Positions 43,675 through 52,782 are shown, numbered from the stretch's first letter. The stretch: DNA of 64,000 nucleotides from JBBQNR01 sp963774075 (GCA_963774075.1 CAVZDP010000003.1:744001-808000); one strand, 5' to 3'. A program made the numbers and translations. The notes: generated by a model from the letters alone, not told the origin.

Positions 43675-44673
43675 CTAGAGCTCCACCTCCTGCCCGGCGC
43701 GTCGCTCCCGGGCGGCCCTCAGCACTAGGGCGGCCGCAGTCCCGTCCTGGACGGCCACGCCAACCGACTTGTAGAGCGTGATCTGCTCCGATGAGGTTCG
43801 GCCAGGTTTGCTTCCGTCCACGAGCTCCCCGATTTCTGCCACATGATCCGCGTTGATCAACCCCTGCTCGATTGGCTGGACGAGATCATTCGATCTCGGG
43901 TCGTTGGAGCCGGGTGGCACCGCGGTGAGCGCGGCGTCGCGCGACTCGACCACTACGACTGCCTCGGCAACTGTCGCGTCGTCCACCTCCCGCCCACGTG
44001 GGTTGTAGCCGACCGACGTGACATGCACGCCTCGGGCGAGCCACTCGCGCCTCACCACCGGCTCGATGGTGTGGGTGGTGGCGCAAATGACGTCAGCGCC
44101 GTCGCAGGCCTCCTCCCACGACCCGGCCACCCGGACCGCCAAGTCGAGCTCGTCGGCCAGTTCCTCCGCCAGGGCGTCCGCCTTAGCACCGTCACGCCCG
44201 CAGACGCGCAGTTCTCTGAAGGGCCGCACGCGCGTAACTGCGCGTGCGTGTGAGCGGGCCTGGACGCCCGTGCCGAGGATCGCGATCGTTTCAGCGTCCT
44301 CGCGTGCCACAAGCTGGGTAGCGAGAGCGGAACCTGCGCCCGTGCGAATCGCCGTGATCGCGGTGCCGTCGAGGAGCGCAGTCGGGGTCCCGTTGTCCGG
44401 GTCGAAAACGACGATCACCGCCTGGTGTACTGGCAGGCCGGTGTCGGCGTTATGGGGAAAGAGCGTGACCAGCTTGCTCGCCAGGGCGCCCGCGGAAGGC
44501 GCATAGCCTGGCATCGCCGCCAACAGGCCATCCCGCTCATCGACGCGCGCCCCGATGCGGTTGGGAACGGAGGCGCGACCCGCGCTCAAGTCGGTCATGG
44601 CCCCCGCCAGCGCGTCGATCAAATCATCCAGATCGAGGAGTTCCTCGACCTCACGCTCGCTCACCAGCAACAT
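43675..44673 (-). CDS. ornithine cyclodeaminase / mu-crystallin family protein
   Basis: The 332-residue product has the NAD-binding motif AETIAILGTGVQARSHARAV, the substrate-side segments AGALASKLVTLFPHN (with the active-site Lys) and TAIRTGAGSALATQLVA, and the late VTSVGYNPRGREVDD. Relatives make proline from ornithine, or act as alanine dehydrogenase or ketimine reductase. The exact substrate cannot be assigned. It faces the SRPBCC gene divergently with about 80 bp between. Confidence 0.87.
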   Translation of the reverse strand: MLLVSEREVEELLDLDDLIDALAGAMTDLSAGRASVPNRIGARVDERDGLLAAMPGYAPSAGALASKLVTLFPHNADTGLPVHQAVIVVFDPDNGTPTALLDGTAITAIRTGAGSALATQLVAREDAETIAILGTGVQARSHARAVTRVRPFRELRVCGRDGAKADALAEELADELDLAVRVAGSWEEACDGADVICATTHTIEPVVRREWLARGVHVTSVGYNPRGREVDDATVAEAVVVVESRDAALTAVPPGSNDPRSNDLVQPIEQGLINADHVAEIGELVDGSKPGRTSSEQITLYKSVGVAVQDGTAAALVLRAARERRAGQEVEL

Positions 44674-44752
44674 CGGCCCACTCTATCCGGCGCCGATCGT
44701 CTTGAATCGAGACTGTGCTTGCGCGACCTCCGCTTTGTTAGAGGATTCCCGC

Positions 44753-45238
44753 ATGGCAAGCGTGCTGGAGTACGATCGTCGGATCGCCGATTCGTTTCGT
44801 CGCCATGCTCTGATCGAGGCTCCGGTCGAGGACGTTTGGCCCGTCGTGAGCAATCCGAGAACGCATCCAGACTGGTGGCCGGAAGTCACCGAGGTGCGAG
44901 CTTCCGGAGACCTCACCGAAGGAGAGGAGTACCTGCGAGTCTCGCGCCGTCTTGGCTTCCTCGATCAAGTCGACGGCATCTGGGTGGTGGAGCGACTCGA
45001 GCACCTCAAGGAAGCCCACTTCCGTTGCACTGTGTCAGGTGCCTACACTCGTTTCGCCCTGACCCCCGCGCAGGGCCAGACATTCGTGGAGATCGAGGCG
45101 GGGATGCTCCCTCCGAATCTTCGTTGGCGACTCGCGAAGACGTTGAGCAGGCTCTACTTCGTTCGATGGCTCCGGGAGGTGCTCGACGCCCTTCCTCGCG
45201 CCGTGGGCGCTCGCACCAAGGCGGCGGACGCCCGATGA
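44753..45238 (+). CDS. SRPBCC (polyketide cyclase/START-like) protein
   Basis: The 161-residue product has the START-like pattern RRHALIEAPVEDVWPVVSNP, then HPDWWPEVTEVRASGDLTEG and a C-terminal amphipathic helix (LRWRLAKTLSRLYFVRWLRE). The fold binds hydrophobic ligands. Its stop overlaps the start of the following methyltransferase (ATGA), so the two are co-translated and may act on one pathway. Confidence 0.8.
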   Translation: MASVLEYDRRIADSFRRHALIEAPVEDVWPVVSNPRTHPDWWPEVTEVRASGDLTEGEEYLRVSRRLGFLDQVDGIWVVERLEHLKEAHFRCTVSGAYTRFALTPAQGQTFVEIEAGMLPPNLRWRLAKTLSRLYFVRWLREVLDALPRAVGARTKAADAR

Positions 45239-46074
45239 AGCTCGATGAGTACAGACGGGCCAGCCATGAGATCTGGGAGACGATGGCTCCCGGCTGGGAA
45301 CGCGGCCATGCGTTCATCTGGGACGTAACTCGGGCGGTGGGGGAGCGGATGGTGGCGGCGCTCGATCCCAAACCCGGAGAGACGGTGCTCGAGCTCGCCG
45401 CTGGAACGGGTGAGACCGGCTTCGCCGCGGCGCGGATGGTCGGGTCGGACGGGAAGCTGTTCAGCACCGACTTCTCGCCCGCGATGGTGGACGCCGCGCG
45501 CAGACGGGGGCACGAGCTCGGTCTCGAGAACGTCGACTACCGGGTGCTCGACGCCGAGCGCATGGATCTCCCCGACGCAAGCATCGACGGTGTGCTCTGC
45601 CGCTATGGCTACATGCTGATGGGGGATCCGGCGGCGGCGCTGGCCGAGACCCGGCGGGTATTGAAGCCAGGCGGCCGGCTCTCGTTCGCTGTCGTGGGCG
45701 CTCCTGACAGAAATCCGTGGGCGGCGGTTCCCGGGCGGGTTCTGGTCGAGCTCGGGCATGCTCCATCCCCTGAGCCGGGCGCCCCGGGGATCTTCGCGAT
45801 GGCGGATGAGGCGCGGATCCGCGAGCTGCTCGCCGGTGCGGGATTCGACCCGCCGCGGGTGGAAGAGATCGAAGTGGTCTGGTCGTTCGCCGACGACGAG
45901 GAGCTCTGGCGCTTCCTCACCGAGGTGGCGGGCGGGCTCGCGCTCGTGATCCGAGGCCTCCCCGAAAAGGAGCAGCTGCGAGTGCGCTCCGAGGTCGAGC
46001 AAGCGAGCGAGCCGCTGCGCTCGAACGGCGGCTACGACATGCCGGGACTCACCCTAAGCGTGCTGGCACGGTAA
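45235..46074 (+). CDS. class I SAM-dependent methyltransferase
   Basis: The 279-residue product has motif I in VLELAAGTGETGFAAARMVG, the acidic loop FSTDFSPAMVDAARRRGHEL, motif II/III in RVLDAERMDLPDASIDGVLC and the post-I segment RRVLKPGGRLSFAVVG. This is the ubiE/Methyltransf_11 pattern. The target is unknown. ATG 45235 overlaps the SRPBCC stop by 4 bp. Confidence 0.88.
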   Translation: MKLDEYRRASHEIWETMAPGWERGHAFIWDVTRAVGERMVAALDPKPGETVLELAAGTGETGFAAARMVGSDGKLFSTDFSPAMVDAARRRGHELGLENVDYRVLDAERMDLPDASIDGVLCRYGYMLMGDPAAALAETRRVLKPGGRLSFAVVGAPDRNPWAAVPGRVLVELGHAPSPEPGAPGIFAMADEARIRELLAGAGFDPPRVEEIEVVWSFADDEELWRFLTEVAGGLALVIRGLPEKEQLRVRSEVEQASEPLRSNGGYDMPGLTLSVLAR

Positions 46075-46081
46075 GTCAGCT

Positions 46082-46476
46082 TCAGCCATCGCGCTGGGGG
46101 TTGTCGGCGTGGCGGTGAACGATCTTCCATTCGCCGTCCTCTCGCCGGTAGATGTGCGTGACGCGGACGGGGCGGCCGGCGATGGACGCGTTGAAGCGCT
46201 CGAATCCCAGCGTGTAGGCCATGTCGCCGCTGACCTCGACGACTCGACGTCGAACCGAAAGTCGCTCACGTCGGAGAATCGCGACGCTACCCAGGAGAAG
46301 GTTTGACTGAGTTTCTCCCAGCCAGACTCGCTCATGCCGATGGCTCCGAACAGGGTGACCGGGTCGCGCCTCGACCACAGCTCCATGCGCGGCCCCGGAT
46401 CGCCGTGCACGAACGCCTCCTCGGCCTCTATTTGGCGCGCGAGGGTAGTAGTACGAAACTCGTCGAACTCATCCAT
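46082..46476 (-). pseudogene. NTF2-like gene (DUF4440/SgcJ-like), frameshifted
   Basis: The first frame from ATG 46476 reads MDEFDEFRTTTLARQIEAEE, RMELWSRRDPVTLFGAIG and SDFRFDV. The second frame continues VVEVSGDMAYTLGFERFNAS and GEWKIVHRHADNPQRDG. The ending matches the KVVHRHAD ending of the 34472 protein. The switch lies near 46240-46256, in the GTCGAGTCGTCGAGGTC repeat-like stretch. Either a real break or a sequence error. Confidence 0.7.
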
Positions 46477-46535
46477 GATGCTGAGACGGTATCCGCTCCG
46501 TTTTCCCCATGTGCCACCATCTCGCCCTCGTGAGC

Positions 46536-47018
46536 ATGTCTCCATCCCAGCCAGACGGCGAGGCGATCACGCTTGCGGGTCAGAAGGCGCTCAAGGCCGA
46601 GCTCGAGGAGCTGCGGACCAGCGGCCGGCAGGCCATGGCGGCGCGCCTCCTGGCGGCACGCGAGCTGGGCGATCTCAAGGAGAACGCCGAGTACCACATC
46701 GCCAAGGACGACCAGGCGCATCTGGAAACGAGGATCAAGCGCCTGCGCGAGAGGCTGCGCAAGGCGGTGGTGGTGGAGACCGACACGGACGACTCGACCT
46801 TCGGCTTCGGCCGCACGGCCGAGGTGCTCGACGAGGGCAGCGGCGAGGTCCACACCTGGACGATCGTGGGCTCGACCGAGGCTGACCTCGCCACAGGCAA
46901 GCTGTCCGCGGAGTCGCCGGTCGCGGCTGCGCTGCTTGGCCGCGCTCCCGGGGAGGAGGTCGATGTGCAGACGCCTCGGGGGAAACGTCGGTACCGGGTG
47001 CAGAAGCTCGTTTCCTGA
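46536..47018 (+). CDS. greA: transcription elongation factor GreA
   Basis: GreA rescues backtracked RNA polymerase by stimulating transcript cleavage. The 160-residue product has the N-terminal coiled coil (TLAGQKALKAELEELRTSGR, ARELGDLKENAEYHIAKDDQ with the tip acidic residues) and the C-terminal FKBP-like domain (TWTIVGSTEADLATGKLSAE, SPVAAALLGRAPGEEVDV). ATG 46536 is preferred over in-frame upstream starts by family length. Confidence 0.94.
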   Translation: MSPSQPDGEAITLAGQKALKAELEELRTSGRQAMAARLLAARELGDLKENAEYHIAKDDQAHLETRIKRLRERLRKAVVVETDTDDSTFGFGRTAEVLDEGSGEVHTWTIVGSTEADLATGKLSAESPVAAALLGRAPGEEVDVQTPRGKRRYRVQKLVS

Positions 47019-47058
47019 GCGCATCCTCTAGGTTTCGGGCCAGCGTGGCGGAGCGCCG

Positions 47059-47865
47059 TTGAGCACCACTCAGCCGGAGAAGGGGGCGAACGATCTCGCC
47101 GCCATGCGCACGCAGGTCTACAAGGACCCGCGCCCGGCTTCGCACTTCGCCCGCTTTCACGAGCGTGCGCGCTCGCGCAAGCCGGACTGGGTGTATGGAG
47201 CGGTTCGCGCGCTGACCACGCTCTACGGCGCGGTCGCCTTTCGTGCGCGCGGCATCGGGGCCGATAGGGTGCCGCGGGTCGGACCGCTGATCCTCGCCCC
47301 CAACCACTTCTCATTCATGGACCACTTCTTCGTCGGGATGTTCCTGAGACGCCAGGTGCAGTTCATGGCCAAATCGCAGCTCTTCAAGCGGCCGATGCAG
47401 TGGATATACACGCATGGAGGCGTGTTCCCCGTGCGGCGCGGCCATGACGATCAGGAAGCGTTCATCACCGCAGAGGCGATCCTCGCCCGCGGCGGCTGCG
47501 TGGTGATGTACTGCGAGGGCGGCCGGTCGCGTACGGGCAAGCTCTCGGACCGGCCCAGGCCCGGCATCGGCCGCCTCGCGCTGGAGTCGGGCGCGACGGT
47601 CGTGCCCGTCGCGATCTACGGCTCTCAGCGGGTGCGCAACTGGAAGCGGCTGCGATTCCCCCAGGTCACGGTGCACTACGGAGAGCCGATCGTCTTCTCA
47701 AAGGAGCCTGCGACCACGCGAGAGCGCCAGCAGGAGATCGCCGGCCAGATCTTCGGCGAGGTCAAGCAGCTCTACGCCGACCTCGACGACCCGAGCGGCC
47801 GGTTGCGCAAGCAGGAGGGACGTGGCGCTCTGCGCAGCGTGCTGCGCCGGGGTCGGGGCAATTAG
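47059..47865 (+). CDS. plsC: 1-acyl-sn-glycerol-3-phosphate acyltransferase family protein
   Basis: The 268-residue product carries the acyltransferase motif I NHFSFMD (H-x4-D), motif II GGVFPVRRG and motif III CEGGRSRTGKLSD, followed by VVPVAIYGSQ. It should add the second acyl chain in phospholipid synthesis at the inner membrane face. The start is TTG 47059 behind GCGGAG. Its stop (TAG) overlaps that of the convergent lysine-rich gene (TAA) by 3 bases. Confidence 0.92.
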   Translation: MSTTQPEKGANDLAAMRTQVYKDPRPASHFARFHERARSRKPDWVYGAVRALTTLYGAVAFRARGIGADRVPRVGPLILAPNHFSFMDHFFVGMFLRRQVQFMAKSQLFKRPMQWIYTHGGVFPVRRGHDDQEAFITAEAILARGGCVVMYCEGGRSRTGKLSDRPRPGIGRLALESGATVVPVAIYGSQRVRNWKRLRFPQVTVHYGEPIVFSKEPATTRERQQEIAGQIFGEVKQLYADLDDPSGRLRKQEGRGALRSVLRRGRGN

Positions 47866-48080
47866 GTGAACCGTCGCCGGGCCGCATCCGCTCCCTTGGC
47901 AACCGACTTCGCGGCGCTCTGTGCGGTGCTGCCGGCGGCCTTGGCCAGGCCGGTCACGCTCCTGCCGGTGCTGCGGGCCGAGCCCTTGACGTCCTGAGCG
48001 CTCTTCTTGGCGGCGTTGCGCTTGCGTGTCGCGGCCGCCTTCTTCGCTGCAGCACTGCGCTGCGCCTTGGTCTGGGCCAT
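47862..48080 (-). CDS. Ala/Lys-rich histone-H1-like small protein
   Basis: The 72-residue product is very basic and low complexity: MAQTKAQRSAAAKKAAATRK, then repeated TGRSVTGLAKAAGSTAQSAA and a terminal RRRF. This resembles bacterial H1-like nucleoid proteins and lysine-rich tails of actinobacterial HU. DNA binding is inferred from composition only. ATG 48080 has GGAGGA 5 nt upstream. Confidence 0.6.
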   Translation of the reverse strand: MAQTKAQRSAAAKKAAATRKRNAAKKSAQDVKGSARSTGRSVTGLAKAAGSTAQSAAKSVAKGADAARRRFT

Positions 48081-48238
48081 CTGAGTCCTCCTTCTCGAGT
48101 TACCGGAGGACAAGTATCGCCGACCCAGGCCCGCCGCGGAGCCTACCCAGCCGCGTTTGAACGGAGCCTTCCGCCGGCGCCCTGGGCAGATGTGCGAGAG
48201 TAGCGCGAAAGTTCACGGCGACGAGAGGAGTGGAGGAG

Positions 48239-48454
48239 ATGGCCGACAGCGTCTATCGAGTTACAGAGGTGATCGGAGTCAGCAGCGACTCGTGGGAGGC
48301 GGCGGCTAACCACGCGGTCGCGACGGCGGCCAAGTCGGTTCGCGACCTCCGCGTCGCGGAGGTGATCCGCCAGGATGTGACGATCGAGAACGGCAAGGTC
48401 GCGACCTACCGCGTCCGCCTGGGACTCTCCTTTAAGTACGAGACGGGCAACTAG
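48239..48454 (+). CDS. dodecin family flavin-binding protein
   Basis: The 71-residue product matches dodecin, a dodecameric flavin storage protein: VYRVTEVIGVSSDSWEAAAN, the AVATAAKSVRDLRVAEVIRQ helix, then IENGKVATYRVRLGLSFKYE. The conserved Trp stacking on flavin is in DSWEAA. The start is ATG 48239 behind GAGAGGAG. Confidence 0.9.
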   Translation: MADSVYRVTEVIGVSSDSWEAAANHAVATAAKSVRDLRVAEVIRQDVTIENGKVATYRVRLGLSFKYETGN

Positions 48455-48506
48455 GCGATCCGGGACGCCATCTCACGACCCGTGATGGGCGGGTGACGCG
48501 CCGGGA

Positions 48507-49559
48507 CTAGCGGGCCGCGATCGTCGTTGTGCGGGAACCGCCCGGCGGACGCTCTGCTCTGCCGCCGGCTTGGGCGAACGTCACGAGCCGTGATCGGTCT
48601 TCGTCCCATAGCTTGAGGCGTACGGCGCGCATTCCATCCCAGAGCGAGAGTGTCGGGACGTCGTGGAAGGCCGGGTTGTCGTCGTGCGCTCTTTGCAGGT
48701 TGTAGTTGGGGATTCGGGCGTTGAGGTGGTGCAGATGATGCAGCCCGATGTTGCCGCTGAAGAACTGGAGCACCTTTGGCAATCTGAGGTAGGAGCTGCC
48801 CTGCAGCGCCGCGTCGGCGTAGCTCCAGCCCTCGGCGCGCTGCCAGTAGACGTCTTCGAATTGGTGCTGGACGTAGAACAGCCAAATACCCGCAGAGCCA
48901 GCAAGCAGGGCGGGTGGTGCTGCCACGAGCAGGTAGTCGCGCCAGCCCACGAGCCAGCACATCACGCCGACCAAGACGACGAGGGCGATGTCCGTGCCGA
49001 TAACGCTTCGGCGCATGCGCGCCCGCGCCGAGCGGGCGGGGATGCGCGGCCCCACCACCATCGCCAGGATGGGCCCGAGCCCGAACATCACCAACGGGTT
49101 GCGGACCAGGCGGTAGCCCAGCCGTCGGCGCCGCGAGGAGCCGCGGTACTCGGCCACGGTCATCGTGACGACGTCTCCGACTCCGCGCCGATCCAGGTCG
49201 CCGGCCGTGGCGTGGTGAACCGCGTGGTCGTGACGCCAGCGCACGAACGGTGCGTAGAGCAGTAGCCCGAGGACTGTGCCGAGCCAGACGTTGGCGCGCC
49301 TGGACGGGAGGAAAGCCCCGTGGGTGCAGTCGTGGAAGACGATGTAGGTGCGCAGTAGGAAGCCGGCGGCCGGTACCGAGATGGCGAGGACGAGCAGGTA
49401 GGAGATGTCCAGCGCGAGGTACATCGCGACGGACAGCACCAGGTAGGGCACGACCGAGGTCGCAAGATCGAGCACGCTGCGCCCGATCCTCGGGTGAGCG
49501 TACGGAGCCAAGGCCTCGAGCCAGAACGGACTCTCGGAGTTCCCTTTCCCGCTGGGCAC
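48507..49559 (-). CDS. membrane fatty acid desaturase
   Basis: The 350-residue integral membrane di-iron enzyme has the three His boxes HDCTH (residues about 76-80), HDHAVHH (about 110-116) and HHLHH (about 274-278). Hydrophobic segments such as VVPYLVLSVAMYLALDISYL flank them. It introduces double bonds in acyl lipids; regiospecificity is unknown. It starts at GTG 49559. Confidence 0.92.
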   Translation of the reverse strand: MPSGKGNSESPFWLEALAPYAHPRIGRSVLDLATSVVPYLVLSVAMYLALDISYLLVLAISVPAAGFLLRTYIVFHDCTHGAFLPSRRANVWLGTVLGLLLYAPFVRWRHDHAVHHATAGDLDRRGVGDVVTMTVAEYRGSSRRRRLGYRLVRNPLVMFGLGPILAMVVGPRIPARSARARMRRSVIGTDIALVVLVGVMCWLVGWRDYLLVAAPPALLAGSAGIWLFYVQHQFEDVYWQRAEGWSYADAALQGSSYLRLPKVLQFFSGNIGLHHLHHLNARIPNYNLQRAHDDNPAFHDVPTLSLWDGMRAVRLKLWDEDRSRLVTFAQAGGRAERPPGGSRTTTIAAR

Positions 49560-49633
49560 GGCCGCGATTGTAGAGGCACGGCCCGCCGCCGGGTCCCTCC
49601 AAATTGCGCCAGGAAGGACCGGCCTGCAGCCAG

Positions 49634-49744
49634 CTAGCCGAGCGGGTTTGGGTCCGGTGCCTCAGCTTCCTCGACGGGCGCCCGCAGGTCCCTGCCGAAC
49701 AACAAGCCTCGTCGTGCCGGGTCTTCTTCGTGCCACGCAGCCAC
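49634..49744 (-). CDS. possible 36-residue peptide
   Basis: A short reading with GC-rich third positions opens MAAWHEEDPARRGLLFGRDL (GTG start) and ends EAEAPDPNPLG. TAGGGT lies about 9 nt before the GTG, the leaderless promoter spacing seen elsewhere here. It lies in the 326-bp gap between the desaturase and the phosphoesterase, which otherwise shows only a TACAAT promoter at 49840-49845. Confidence 0.4.
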   Translation of the reverse strand: MAAWHEEDPARRGLLFGRDLRAPVEEAEAPDPNPLG

Positions 49745-49885
49745 TCCGCTTACCCTAGCTCGTACCGACCGTGATCAACATTTCGCTCGACTTGCGGACG
49801 AGCGAATGAATTCGAATGGATAACGGCAGCTCACCGAGCCTACAATCGCTGGGGGCTGCCGTATGGACGCGGCAGGCGTCGGGGA

Positions 49886-51283
49886 ATGCCCAGATCCTGG
49901 GGGACACGGACCGTCTTGCTGGGTGCCTTTTTGGCGCCCTTGTTCGCCGTCGTGCTCCTCGGCCCGGGAGTTGCAGCATCCACAAGCACCGCAGATCCGG
50001 TCATCGCCGCGGCTGGAGACATCGCCTGCGACCCCGCCAACGCGAACTTCGCGGGGGGCGCAGGCAGCTCGAACTCATGCCGCCAGCGCGCGACCTCCGA
50101 CCTGCTCGTCGGCGGCGGGCTCTCCGCCGTCCTCACGCTCGGAGACAACCAGTACTACTGCGGGGGCTTCAGGGCCTGGCTCGGCTCGTACGACGGCTCC
50201 TGGGGCCGGGTGAAGTCGATCACCCATCCGGTCGTCGGCAACCACGAGTACCTCACGCACGGCAGCAGCAGTAGCGGCTCCACCGGATGCACCTCACGAA
50301 ACGCCGGAGCGGCGGGCTACTTCGACTACTTCAACGGAGTCGGGCAGAGGAGCGGCCCCGCGGGCGCACGTGGGAGCGGCTACTACAGCTTCGACATCGG
50401 CGCCTGGCACCTGATCGCCCTCAACTCCAGCTGCTCCAGCGCCGGGGGCTGCGGGACGACGACCCCGCAGGGCAGATGGCTGCAGTCCGATCTCGCTGCG
50501 CACCCGAACCGGTGCACGCTCGCCTTTTGGCACATTCCGCTCTTCAGCTCCGGCGGGCGCGCAGCCAGGAACGCCAGGCCGTTCTGGGAGCTGTTGCAGG
50601 CGGCCGGTGCAGACGTCGTGCTCACCGGGCACGACCACGTTTACGAGCGGTTCGCCCCGCAGCGCGCGGACGGCACGCTCGACCAGGCGAACGGCGTGCG
50701 CGAGTTCGTCGTTGGCACGGGGGGCGCCAATCACACCTCCTTCGTCCAGCAAGCGCCCAACAGCGAGGTTCGGAACACGGGCACCTACGGTGTCCTCATG
50801 CTCACTCTCCATCCCACGAGCTACTCGTGGCGCTTTCAGCCCGAGGCGGGCAAGACGTTCACCGACTCGGGACACCACGCCTGCCACCGCTCGCCGGACC
50901 CGACCCCTCCCACCGTGCCGATCGAGCCCGCGCCAGCAGCGGGAGGGCCGGTCATCCGCCTGCGCGGCAACTCCGCCAGGAGGGCGATCAGGCGAAACGG
51001 GGTCCTCGTCAGGGTCTCTTGCCCGGAGTCGTGTGGGGTGCGGGCCAAGGGCACGGTCTCCGTTCGGCGCTCTCGAAGGCGCTCGAAGCTGAGGCCCGCA
51101 CGGACTCGCATCGCCGCCGGGGCGCACGGCCGACTTCGGCTCGCGTTCTCGAGGACGACCAAGGCGATCGTGAAGGGCGCCCTCGCCAGGCGCAGGAAGG
51201 TGACCGTGAACGTAACCGTCGCCGTTCGCTACGACTCCGGTCCGACGAGAGCGGTGCATCGCACGATGAGGCTGAAGGGGTAG
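49886..51283 (+). CDS. secreted calcineurin-like metallophosphoesterase with C-terminal beta domain
   Basis: The 465-residue product has a signal peptide (TRTVLLGAFLAPLFAVVLLG, cleavage near VAAS). Dimetal phosphoesterase motifs are AAAGDIACD, LGDNQYY, VGNHEYL, FWHIPLF and LTGHDHVYERF. After a Pro-rich linker the last 110 residues form a basic domain with a conserved Cys pair (VRVSCPESCGVRAKG), of a type common at the ends of secreted proteins in this lineage. Substrate unknown. Start ATG 49886 follows GGGG; TACAAT is 40 bp upstream. Confidence 0.88.
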   Translation: MPRSWGTRTVLLGAFLAPLFAVVLLGPGVAASTSTADPVIAAAGDIACDPANANFAGGAGSSNSCRQRATSDLLVGGGLSAVLTLGDNQYYCGGFRAWLGSYDGSWGRVKSITHPVVGNHEYLTHGSSSSGSTGCTSRNAGAAGYFDYFNGVGQRSGPAGARGSGYYSFDIGAWHLIALNSSCSSAGGCGTTTPQGRWLQSDLAAHPNRCTLAFWHIPLFSSGGRAARNARPFWELLQAAGADVVLTGHDHVYERFAPQRADGTLDQANGVREFVVGTGGANHTSFVQQAPNSEVRNTGTYGVLMLTLHPTSYSWRFQPEAGKTFTDSGHHACHRSPDPTPPTVPIEPAPAAGGPVIRLRGNSARRAIRRNGVLVRVSCPESCGVRAKGTVSVRRSRRRSKLRPARTRIAAGAHGRLRLAFSRTTKAIVKGALARRRKVTVNVTVAVRYDSGPTRAVHRTMRLKG

Positions 51284-51284
51284 C

Positions 51285-52502
51285 TCACCCGCGGCGGTGG
51301 CGCGCGGCGCGCGGCCGTTGCGAGGGGCGCTGCGCGCGGCGATGACCAGGCTGGGGCTTGCGGTGAGGGCCGGGAGATGGCCGTCGTGAGTCGATTCCGC
51401 TCCGCTCGAACTCCGCATGAAGCTTCAGCTGCCTCGCGATCTCGCGCACGTCAGCCGCCTGCTCGGTGCCCACGAACGTGATCCCGGTGCCGCCTCGCCC
51501 GGCTCTGCCGGTGCGTCCGACGCGATGCAGATAGCCCTCACGGTTGGCGGGCGGGTCGAAGTTGATGACGTGGGATATGCCGGCGACGTCGATGCCACGG
51601 GCCGCGACGTCCGTCGCGACCAAGGTGTCGACGTGGCCAGACTCGAAGTTGGCGAGCGCTCTTTCCCGCTGCCCCTGGGACCTGTCGCCGTGCATCGCGA
51701 CCGCCTTCACGCCGTGGGATCCCAGCCGCTTCGCGAGCCGGTCGGCCCCGCGCTTCGTTCGAACGAACACGAGGGCGAGCTTGCGATCCCCCTTCAGCTG
51801 CTTCACCAGCGCGTCGACGCGATCCGTGCGTTCTACGGCCACGAAGCGATGCTCGACTCCGGCCACCTGCTGGCCTGCTGGAACGTGCTCGTGCAGCACC
51901 GCGTCCCGCGTGTACTCGCGCGCCGCGCGCCCGGCGTCACCTTCGAGAGTGGCCGAGAAGAACAGGGTCTGGCGCTTCGCTGGGCACCTGGCGACGATGC
52001 GGTCCACCGCTGGGCGAAAGCCCATGTCCAGCATGCGGTCGGCCTCGTCGAGGACGAGGTATTTGACGTCGGCGAGCGTGATCGCGCGCCGCTCGAGGAG
52101 ATCCTCGAGGCGGCCGGGTGTGGCCACGATGAAGTGGGCCTTCGCGGCGTCGCGAGCCTGCTTGGCGAGTGCGGCCCCGCCGTAGACGGCGGCGACCCTC
52201 AGCCCGCGGGCACGGGCGACCGACCGCGACTCTTCCACGATCTGGCTGGCGAGCTCGCGGGTCGGGGCGAGCACGAGCGCGGCCGGACGGCGGGCGTCGG
52301 CGGCGATGAGGTCGCACAGCGGGACGGCGAAGGCAAGCGTCTTGCCGGACCCCGTCGGCGACTTGGCGAGCACGTCGCGACCCAAGAGCACGTCGCCGAT
52401 GACGAGGCTCTGGATCGGAAAGGGTCGGTTGAAGCCCCGGCGCACCAGCGCGGCGCAGACGGCATCGGACACGCCTAGATCGGCGAAAGATTGCGTTGAC
52501 AT
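51285..52502 (-). CDS. DEAD-box RNA helicase
   Basis: The 405-residue ATP-dependent RNA helicase shows all core motifs: the Q region FNRPFPIQ, motif I SPTGSGKT, Ia PTRELASQ, II VLDEADRMLDMGF, III FFSATLE, V ATDVAARGID and VI HRVGRTGRAGR. A basic tail (HRKPQPGHRRAQRPSQ) should bind RNA. It is probably involved in RNA remodelling or ribosome assembly. It is convergent with the phosphoesterase, with the stops one base apart. The 280 bp upstream (52503-52782) show no gene. Confidence 0.94.
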   Translation of the reverse strand: MSTQSFADLGVSDAVCAALVRRGFNRPFPIQSLVIGDVLLGRDVLAKSPTGSGKTLAFAVPLCDLIAADARRPAALVLAPTRELASQIVEESRSVARARGLRVAAVYGGAALAKQARDAAKAHFIVATPGRLEDLLERRAITLADVKYLVLDEADRMLDMGFRPAVDRIVARCPAKRQTLFFSATLEGDAGRAAREYTRDAVLHEHVPAGQQVAGVEHRFVAVERTDRVDALVKQLKGDRKLALVFVRTKRGADRLAKRLGSHGVKAVAMHGDRSQGQRERALANFESGHVDTLVATDVAARGIDVAGISHVINFDPPANREGYLHRVGRTGRAGRGGTGITFVGTEQAADVREIARQLKLHAEFERSGIDSRRPSPGPHRKPQPGHRRAQRPSQRPRAARHRRG

Positions 52503-52782
52503 CTCTACTCCTTGCGGCGCATACGGCCCCGCGGACGATTCGGGAGGCTACGGCTGACCCGAACCGCACAGTAGGCGGGACCCAAGCAAGCTGCCTCGCG
52601 GTCGACGGGTCGACCGCACATCGAACGTTAGCAGGCTGGACGGAGCCGGCTGGAGCAGCGGCCCGTCGCAGCCCATTGCCCTGATCGGTTCCGCACATCG
52701 ATTCCCCGCCACTGGGCCGGGGCTCCAAGTGGCAGGTAGCGCGCGACTGTCACCTATCAGCGCCCGGATGCGCTGGCATCCC

